A DNA stretch of 41,059 bases from Candidatus Neomarinimicrobiota bacterium (GTDB lineage: Bacteria > Fidelibacterota > SORT01): assembly GCA_022573815.1 (NCBI GenBank), contig JACZTG010000001.1, positions 128,882 through 169,940 on the forward strand. Reading direction: 5' to 3'. Of the stretch, positions 35,489 to 41,059 are shown piece after piece; within the stretch, counting starts at the first letter, position 1; the number at the start of each line of letters is the position of its first letter. Both the position numbers and the translations under genes were made by a program. The notes below the pieces were generated by a model. It was not told where the DNA came from and made no database searches. It was given only the letters and a program-made list of their open reading frames with translations.

Positions 35489-35701
35489 CGCTTCTTTTCA
35501 TTAAGGAAATTCGCTGCCTTTATTGGAGCAAATATTCGATTATTAATCCTACCTCGTAGGAAGCGAAAAAGCGTGTGAGGCTATTCTTGTAGACCCAATG
35601 CGCGATGTTGCCGGGAGATAGATAATAATCCCTTTTCTTCAAAACAAAAAGTACTGGAAATTGCTCATCCCACTGATTAATCTATAAAAGGGAGAAATAA
35701 T

Positions 35702-36046
35702 TTGATTACTATTATTTTAAACGACCCCCCTTACGGCACTGAAAAATCATATAATGCTCTCAGGTTAGCTATGTCCCTTGCGAAAGCTGGAAACTCGGTG
35801 AGCATATTTATGTTCGCAGATGCTGTATTCTGCGGTATGAAAGATCAGAAAACACCTGATGGATACTATAACATAGAAAAGATGCTGACCTATCTTGTAA
35901 GAAGGAAAAATAAAGTCCATGCCTGTGGCAGCTGTATGGACACAAGAGGGCTGAAAGAAGAATCGCTTGTTGAAGGAGTTAAAAAGAGCACTCTCCCAAC
36001 CGTAGCAAAGTGGGTGGAGGAATCGGAGAAATGCCTGGTTTTCTGA
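35702..36046 (+). CDS. DsrE/TusD-like sulfur-relay family protein
   Basis: The 114-residue protein begins ITIILNDPPYGTEKSYNALRLA, the DsrE-family start, and has FMFADAVFCGMK and a late HACGSCMDTRGL with two cysteines at the position of the family's persulfide-carrying Cys. Such proteins transfer sulfur or sense redox state, usually as oligomers with DsrF/H partners; no partner is seen here. The start is TTG with GGGAG upstream. It stands between the kinase and a SHOCT membrane protein. Confidence 0.8.
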   Translation: MITIILNDPPYGTEKSYNALRLAMSLAKAGNSVSIFMFADAVFCGMKDQKTPDGYYNIEKMLTYLVRRKNKVHACGSCMDTRGLKEESLVEGVKKSTLPTVAKWVEESEKCLVF

Positions 36047-36096
36047 AATAAAGTTATTTCTCTGATTGAAAACTCAGTTTATACGCGGAGTTTATA

Positions 36097-36444
36097 ATGA
36101 ACTGTATGTTTAAAAAGAACCCCATCATCCTGATTCTGCTTATTGTTATAGTTGTAATGGCAGCAGGCGGCTTAACGTCATATAACGAAGTAGATAAATC
36201 TGATAGACATCATGAAGGGGAGTGGAGGGGACCTTGGAGTATGATGGGTACGGGAGGATTCTGGATGTTTCCATTTTTTCCGATTATCATATTAGTCGTG
36301 ATACTTTATTTTGTTTTTGGTAAGAACAGCGCTCATCGGTTTGGGTTCGATAGTGATGACACGCCAATGCAAATATTGAAAAAAAGATACGCTAAGGGCG
36401 AGATAACTAAAGAAGAATATGACGAAATTAAGAAGGACCTTTAA
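36097..36444 (+). CDS. Small membrane protein with C-terminal SHOCT domain
   Basis: The 115-residue protein has two hydrophobic helices (about residues 10-27 and 52-72) separated by a Gly/Trp-rich loop (WRGPWSMMGTGGFWMFPF). A SHOCT domain ends the protein: MQILKKRYAKGEITKEEYDEI. SHOCT occurs at the end of many short bacterial membrane proteins and probably mediates oligomerisation. No specific function is known. The ATG is preceded by GCGGAG. Confidence 0.8.
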   Translation: MNCMFKKNPIILILLIVIVVMAAGGLTSYNEVDKSDRHHEGEWRGPWSMMGTGGFWMFPFFPIIILVVILYFVFGKNSAHRFGFDSDDTPMQILKKRYAKGEITKEEYDEIKKDL

Positions 36445-36636
36445 TTTCAGGTGGACAATAGGCAGCTTTCTCAATCGCAGATAATTACTGCTTAAGTAAT
36501 CTAAAATTATTCGTATTATTTTTTTCTATAATATTAATTCCCATTCATTTTGCAAGATGCATTTAATATATCTACAAGTTATATTTCAAAGATTTTGTCA
36601 TACTACTGATCAATCATAGGTAAGGAGGCGCAAAGA
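36445..36636. other. Leader region of the first M1 peptidase gene (duplicated)
   Basis: From about 36547 the sequence matches the leader of the second peptidase gene from about 38574: CATTTTGC, GATGC, AAGTTATATT and AAAGATTTTGTCA recur in the same order and spacing. The conservation suggests retained control signals. GGAGG precedes the TTG start. Confidence 0.6.
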
Positions 36637-38553
36637 TTGAATATCACTTTTAAACTCAAATTAAGATTTATCGCATTATCAATATTTATTTCGATACTAA
36701 CACTGAGCTGTTTCTCAGGTTCTGCTACCAAGACGGTCACACATTCCGATACACCGCATAAAACAAATGAAAAAATATTTGTAAAAGACGCCCATTCATT
36801 TTCAAAGCCGTGGGAGGCAAATATAGAGCATATTTCACTTGATCTGAATATCGATTTTGAAGAGAAGATCATATCAGGAAAAGCAATTTTATCTATCAAT
36901 AACAAAAAAGCCGTAAACACGCTCCACCTTGATTCCTGGGATTTGAAGATCGAAAAAATCACCCTTGGAAAAGAAGAAAGTCCAACAACTTTTGAAATAG
37001 GTGAATTTGTTAAACTTCACGGATCGCCACTCATAGTTAATATTATGCCGGAAACGAAAACAGTGAATATCTATTACGCTACAAGCCCGAGCGCCGGGGG
37101 ATTAGATTGGGTTGCTCCTATTCAAACCGCAGGCGGAGTTGAACCGTTCATGTATACTGTAGCAGAGCCAATACTTGCACGGAGCTGGATTCCGCTTCAG
37201 GATACGCCCGGAGTTCGATTCAGTTATGACGCTACTATCACTGTACCTCCAAAATTTCTGGCTATAATGAGCGCCACTAATCCGACAGAAAAGAATGCAG
37301 AAGGAGTTTATCATTTCGAAATGCCTCAGAAAATTCCATCCTATCTTGTTGCACTTGGGGTTGGTGATTTGGAATTTCGTTCACTCGGGCCTCGTACAGG
37401 CATTTATGCAGAACCATCGCTCATAGCTAAAGCAGAATATGAGTTTGCCGATACTGAAGCAATGATGACTTCGGCTGAAGAACTGTACGGCCCATATCGT
37501 TGGGGAAGATATGATCTTCTGATTCTTCCTCCGAGCTTTCCATTCGGAGGAATGGAAAACCCTCGACTCACATTTTTAAGTCCATTTTATCTCGTAGGTG
37601 ACAGGTCACTAGTATCGGTCATTGCGCATGAACTGGCTCATTCATGGTCGGGAAACCTTGTGACAAATTCTGATTGGAATGATATATGGCTGAATGAAGG
37701 CTTTACCACCTACTTCGGTGGCAGGATAATGGAAGTAGTATACGGAAAAAGTTACCAGGATATGTTAGATGTGGTAAAAGAAATAGATTTGAGTGCAACG
37801 GTTGATCGAATAGGTCCCGATAACGCTGATACCCGGCTAAAAGTGAATTTTGACGGAAGAGATCCTTCAGGTGTTTTTACGAATATTCCATATTATAAAG
37901 GACATTTCTTTTTAATGGCTATTGAGAATGCTGTTGGCAGAGAGCGTTGGGATGCATTTTTGAAAGATTATTTTACCGTGCATGCCTTTGGCAATATGAC
38001 GACCGAACGATTCCTTAAATATATGGACGAAAATCTGATAATGGGAAATGAGGAGCTTGCGGATATAATCCAGATCGATGATTGGGTTTACGGCGAAGGA
38101 ATACCTACAAATTTTCCTGAATTGCATTCTTCGGAATTCGATATTGTTGACGAAGCAGTCAACAATTGGAAAACCGGTTCTTCAGCATCCGAAATAAGCA
38201 CTGAAGGTTGGACAACCCATCACTGGATATATTTCATTAAACAGCTTCCGAAGAAAATATCAACAGCTCGATTAGACGATCTAAATAAAAATCTAAATTT
38301 AAACAATAATAAGAATCATAGGATATTAAGAATTTGGCTTGCGCTTGCGATGGAAAATCATTATGAACCTTCTTTTGACATGACCGAGAGATTTCTCATG
38401 GAGAAATACGGTTCTACAGGGTTATATCGAGCTTTGGCTAAGACTCCTGAAGGTTTGGAGATGGGAAGAAAAATCTATGAGAAGGCAAAACCGATGTACC
38501 ATCATCTATCTAGAACTAGAGTTGAAGTTATTCTCGGATTGGATGAGAACTAA
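36637..38553 (+). CDS. M1-family metallo-aminopeptidase lipoprotein (copy 1)
   Basis: This 638-residue secreted lipoprotein has a signal peptide ending in lipobox LTLSC (Cys about 26). An N-terminal beta domain leads to the catalytic domain with the exopeptidase motif GGMENP and zinc site HELAH at 331-335 plus Glu354 in WLNEGFTTYF. A C-terminal helical domain resembles that of leukotriene-A4-hydrolase-like M1 enzymes. It removes N-terminal residues from peptides and is presumably membrane-attached in the periplasm or at the surface. It starts at TTG with GGAGG. It is followed 112 nt later by a close paralogue. Confidence 0.92.
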   Translation: MNITFKLKLRFIALSIFISILTLSCFSGSATKTVTHSDTPHKTNEKIFVKDAHSFSKPWEANIEHISLDLNIDFEEKIISGKAILSINNKKAVNTLHLDSWDLKIEKITLGKEESPTTFEIGEFVKLHGSPLIVNIMPETKTVNIYYATSPSAGGLDWVAPIQTAGGVEPFMYTVAEPILARSWIPLQDTPGVRFSYDATITVPPKFLAIMSATNPTEKNAEGVYHFEMPQKIPSYLVALGVGDLEFRSLGPRTGIYAEPSLIAKAEYEFADTEAMMTSAEELYGPYRWGRYDLLILPPSFPFGGMENPRLTFLSPFYLVGDRSLVSVIAHELAHSWSGNLVTNSDWNDIWLNEGFTTYFGGRIMEVVYGKSYQDMLDVVKEIDLSATVDRIGPDNADTRLKVNFDGRDPSGVFTNIPYYKGHFFLMAIENAVGRERWDAFLKDYFTVHAFGNMTTERFLKYMDENLIMGNEELADIIQIDDWVYGEGIPTNFPELHSSEFDIVDEAVNNWKTGSSASEISTEGWTTHHWIYFIKQLPKKISTARLDDLNKNLNLNNNKNHRILRIWLALAMENHYEPSFDMTERFLMEKYGSTGLYRALAKTPEGLEMGRKIYEKAKPMYHHLSRTRVEVILGLDEN

Positions 38554-38665
38554 CGGACAGAGATATTATCACTCATTTTGCCGGATGCTTTTAACAGGTC
38601 TGAAAGTTATATTAGCAAAGATTTTGTCAGAATAAAAATCAATACTAAACAGGAAGGAGTAAAGA

Positions 38666-40588
38666 TTGGGCATCAAAATTAACTTCAATTTGAAATTTAT
38701 TTTATTATCGTTATTTATTTCATTATTAACGATGAGCTGTTTTTCAGGTACTGCTACTAAAACGGATAAACATACAGATATGGCGAGGACAATGAATGAA
38801 AAAATATACGTAAAAGACTCCCACTCAAATTCAAGGCCGTGGGAAGCGAATATAGAGCATATATCCCTTGATTTATCTGTCGATTTTGAGGAAAAGGTCA
38901 TATCAGGGAAAGCGACCCTATCTATCAATAATAAAGAAGCTGTAAATAAACTATATCTTGACGCATGGGGTTTAACGATAGATAGAATCACTCTCGGGGA
39001 AGACGAAAGTCCTGCAACTTATGAATTAGGCGATTTTGTCGAGCTTCACGGTTCAGCGCTGGTAGTTGATATTACGGCAGAAACAAAAACAGTTAATATA
39101 TACTATGCTACAAGCCCGGACGCTCAGGGTTTAGATTGGGTTCCACCCATACAAACAGCAGGCGGTATCGAGCCATTTATGTATACTCAATCACAGGCAA
39201 TTCTTGCGCGAACGTGGATACCTTTACAGGACACTCCCGGCGTTCGATTCAGCTATGATGCTACAATCAAAGTGCCATCAAAGTTTCTGGCAATAATGAG
39301 CGCGGGAAATCCAACCGAAAAAAATGCAGAAGGTGTTTATCATTTTGAGATGCCTCAGAAAATTCCATCCTATCTTATGGCTTTAGGGGTTGGTGATTTG
39401 GAATTTCGTTCGCTCGGACCGCGCACGGGCGTTTACGCCGAACCATCGCTCATAGATAGAGCAGAATATGAATTTGGCGATACTGAGGCTATGATGACAT
39501 CGGCTGAAGAGCTGTACGGGCCGTATCTTTGGGGAAGATATGACCTTTTAGTTCTTCCCCCGAGCTTTCCTTGGGGAGGGATGGAGAATCCACGGCTCAC
39601 GTTTGTATATCCGCTCGTTCTCGTGGGCGACAGATCCTTAGTCTCGCTTATAGCGCATGAACTGGCTCATTCATGGTCGGGAAATCTTGTGACCAACGCA
39701 GATTGGAACGATATCTGGCTGAACGAAGGATTTACCACTTACTTCACCGGCAGGATAATGGAAGTGGTATATGGGAAAAATTACCAGGATATGTTAGACG
39801 TAACATCAGAAATTAGTTTGCGAGAAGAGGTCGAAAGAATGGGTCCTGACAGCGCTGATACGCGGCTAAAGCTGAATATGGATGGAAGAAACCCTGATGA
39901 CGCATTTACGAATATTCCATATTCTAAAGGAAAGTTCTTTCTAAAGACTATTGAGAATGCTGTCGGTAGAGAGCAATGGGATGCGTTTCTGAAAGAATAT
40001 TTTGCGAAGCACGCTTTCGGAAATATGACGACAGAACGATTTCTGAAATATATGGACGAAAATCTGATAATGGGAGATAAAGAGCTGGCGGAAAAAATCC
40101 AGATTGATAATTGGGTTTACGGCAAAGGGATACCGTCAAATTTCCCTGAATTGCATTCAACAGAATTTGATATAGTTGACGATATGGTCAATAATTGGGA
40201 AAACGGTTCTTCAGCATCCGAAATCAGCACTGAAGGATGGACAACCCATCACTGGATATATTTCTTTAAACAGTTGCCGAAGAAAATTTCAACAGAACGG
40301 TTAGATGATCTAAACAATAATCTTAATTTAAACGATATTCAGAATCCTATCGTATTGAGATATTGGCTCGCGCTTGCGGTTGAAAATCTCTATGAACCTT
40401 CTTTTGAAACGACCGAAAAATTTCTCACGGAGATTGGGCATAGAGGCTCTGTTCGGGAAATATTCCGGGCATTGGCTAAGACTCCCGAAGGTTTGGAGAT
40501 GGGAAGAAGAATCTATAAGAATACCAGAGAGAAGTACCATTATATGACTTTCACTGCCATAGATGCTATTCTCGGCTGGGAGGAATAG
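38666..40588 (+). CDS. M1-family metallo-aminopeptidase lipoprotein (copy 2)
   Basis: The tandem paralogue of the preceding gene has 640 residues with the same lipobox (LTMSC), GGMENP, HELAH at 331-335 and WLNEGFTTYF. Most of the catalytic core is identical. Differences concentrate in the N-terminal beta domain, around residues 375-400 (SEISLREEVERMG instead of KEIDLSATVDRIG) and in the last 40 residues. All catalytic residues are intact, so both copies should be active. It starts at TTG with GGAAGGAG. tRNA-Ser follows 47 nt later. Confidence 0.92.
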   Translation: MGIKINFNLKFILLSLFISLLTMSCFSGTATKTDKHTDMARTMNEKIYVKDSHSNSRPWEANIEHISLDLSVDFEEKVISGKATLSINNKEAVNKLYLDAWGLTIDRITLGEDESPATYELGDFVELHGSALVVDITAETKTVNIYYATSPDAQGLDWVPPIQTAGGIEPFMYTQSQAILARTWIPLQDTPGVRFSYDATIKVPSKFLAIMSAGNPTEKNAEGVYHFEMPQKIPSYLMALGVGDLEFRSLGPRTGVYAEPSLIDRAEYEFGDTEAMMTSAEELYGPYLWGRYDLLVLPPSFPWGGMENPRLTFVYPLVLVGDRSLVSLIAHELAHSWSGNLVTNADWNDIWLNEGFTTYFTGRIMEVVYGKNYQDMLDVTSEISLREEVERMGPDSADTRLKLNMDGRNPDDAFTNIPYSKGKFFLKTIENAVGREQWDAFLKEYFAKHAFGNMTTERFLKYMDENLIMGDKELAEKIQIDNWVYGKGIPSNFPELHSTEFDIVDDMVNNWENGSSASEISTEGWTTHHWIYFFKQLPKKISTERLDDLNNNLNLNDIQNPIVLRYWLALAVENLYEPSFETTEKFLTEIGHRGSVREIFRALAKTPEGLEMGRRIYKNTREKYHYMTFTAIDAILGWEE

Positions 40589-40596
40589 TAAACATC

Positions 40597-40626
40597 TTGA
40601 CTGTCGGAATCTAAGCGGAGTATATT
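40597..40626 (+). promoter_or_regulatory. Promoter of tRNA-Ser(GCU)
   Basis: TTGACT (40597-40602), an 18-nt spacer and TATATT (40621-40626) lie 9 nt before the tRNA 5' end. This is the best sigma-70-type match in the window. Confidence 0.6.
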
Positions 40627-40635
40627 AATTCCACT

Positions 40636-40726
40636 GGAGAGGTGGCCGAGCTGGCTTAAGGCACTCGCCTGCTAAGCGAGAGTAGGGGTTAAATCCCTAC
40701 CGAGGGTTCGAATCCCTCCCTCTCCG
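40636..40726 (+). tRNA. tRNA-Ser (anticodon GCU)
   Basis: This is a class II tRNA of 91 nt without encoded CCA. The acceptor arms GGAGAGG and CCTCTCC pair, with discriminator G40726. The anticodon stem-loop CTCGC-CTGCTAA-GCGAG gives GCT. The long variable arm TAGGGGTTAAATCCCTA and T arm GAGGG-TTCGAAT-CCCTC are intact. Confidence 0.96.
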
Positions 40727-40757
40727 CAATTATATTTTAGCATAACCACCCCTTGAT

Positions 40758-40787
40758 CCCCTCCTTTAGAAGGAGGGGAAATTGTTT
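40758..40787 (+). terminator. Strong hairpin after tRNA-Ser, terminator or dispersed palindrome
   Basis: The perfect arms CCCCTCCTT (40758-40766) and AAGGAGGGG (40770-40778) with a 3-nt loop are followed by AAATTGTTTT. Similar CCCCT/AGGGG hairpins occur near 19770 and 26117, so it could belong to the repeat family rather than be a dedicated terminator. Confidence 0.5.
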
Positions 40788-40865
40788 TCCGCCCTGACAT
40801 TCTCCGAATAATTATAGGGCTATATGTCTCATAATTATATATTTATTTAATTTTGAAAAAATCTC

Positions 40866-40893
40866 TTGTTCCTATATTTAATACTTCTATATT
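40866..40893 (+). promoter_or_regulatory. Candidate groES promoter
   Basis: TTGTTC (40866-40871), a 16-nt spacer and TATATT (40888-40893) would start transcription near 40900, just before the CIRCE element. An alternative pair is TTGAAA (40853-40858) with TTTAAT (40877-40882), spacer 18. Confidence 0.45.
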
Positions 40894-40903
40894 AAGAGGC
40901 TGT

Positions 40904-40930
40904 ATAGCACACGAATAGATAGAGTGCTAA
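40904..40930 (+). promoter_or_regulatory. CIRCE operator (HrcA binding site)
   Basis: Arms ATAGCACAC and GAGTGCTAA are separated by exactly 9 nt. The right arm is a perfect match to the CIRCE consensus, and the left arm differs from TTAGCACTC at two positions. It lies 51 nt before groES. HrcA, encoded at 3964-5001, is the expected repressor. Confidence 0.92.
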
Positions 40931-40981
40931 CAAAATAAGAAAAGTAAAAACAATATCTTATGTTATAATGGAGGAACAGAA

Positions 40982-41059
40982 ATGGCGTTAAAAATCAAAC
41001 CTTTATCCGACAGAGTTGTAGTTCAGCCTGATGCGGCAGAGGAGAAGACCAGCGGTGGA
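40982..41059 (+). CDS. groES: Co-chaperonin GroES, N-terminal fragment (cut by window end)
   Basis: The first 26 codons are visible. MALKIKPLSDRVVVQPD is the typical GroES start. GGAGG lies 7 nt before the ATG. It is controlled by the CIRCE element upstream. groEL presumably follows outside the window. Confidence 0.95.
   Translation, partial: MALKIKPLSDRVVVQPDAAEEKTSGG

Overview
The window is about 41 kb of a bacterial chromosome, moderately AT-rich and gene-dense. The gene set (Gram-negative type lipoproteins, FtsEX, a hrcA-grpE-dnaJ operon, CIRCE control of groES, PilM/PilN-like proteins, a secreted propeller protein, many TTG starts) suggests a member of the FCB group. Candidatus Neomarinimicrobiota (Marinimicrobia) or a relative such as Calditrichota is my best guess, by gestalt only. 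There is no rRNA or other strong taxonomic marker.

Region 1 (1-15880, all plus strand) is housekeeping. It opens with the 3' part of a secreted Ig/FN3/seven-bladed-propeller protein. Then come a DUF423 membrane protein, ftsE-ftsX, hrcA-grpE-dnaJ and a long, tightly packed run: comEA-like, a pseudopilin-like protein, PilM-like, PilN/PilO-like, rsmD, coaD, pta, an FmdB-type zinc ribbon, icd, obgE and dprA. The comEA, pilus-like and dprA genes together point to natural DNA uptake.

Region 2 (15881-20171) starts with tRNA-Ser(UGA). It is followed on the minus strand by a metal module reading dtxR/mntR-like regulator, multicopper oxidase, ZIP transporter. A repeat-rich gap of about 720 bp lies behind the module. 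That gap holds a 41-bp direct repeat, REP-like palindromes, an apparent small palindrome insertion with a 5-bp target duplication, and a terminator-like hairpin.

Region 3 (20172-23350) has a Gfo/Idh/MocA oxidoreductase, a hemolysin III/PAQR membrane protein and an MscS channel.

Region 4 (23351-35488) is a signal-transduction cluster. It contains two hybrid histidine kinases with nearly identical transmitter/receiver halves but unrelated sensors, a four-PAS HisKA_2 kinase, and a receiver-DHp-receiver protein that has a phosphoacceptor histidine but no ATPase domain. A periplasmic binding-protein-like gene abuts the second hybrid kinase. Gene remnants (YCII-like, DUF4242-like), an ABM-domain protein and an RmlD-like reductase are interspersed. 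Two of the kinases have no usable ATG/GTG/TTG before their first membrane helix and probably start at ATA and CTG.

Region 5 (35489-41059) has a DsrE-like protein, a SHOCT membrane protein, a tandem pair of M1 aminopeptidase lipoproteins duplicated with their leader, tRNA-Ser(GCU), and the start of groES behind a CIRCE operator that the HrcA of region 1 should bind.

The best candidates for something new are the ATPase-less DHp phosphorelay protein beside the HisKA_2 kinase, the binding-protein/hybrid-kinase pair with swapped sensor modules, and the non-canonical starts. All functional calls come from reading motifs by eye; no database search was run.
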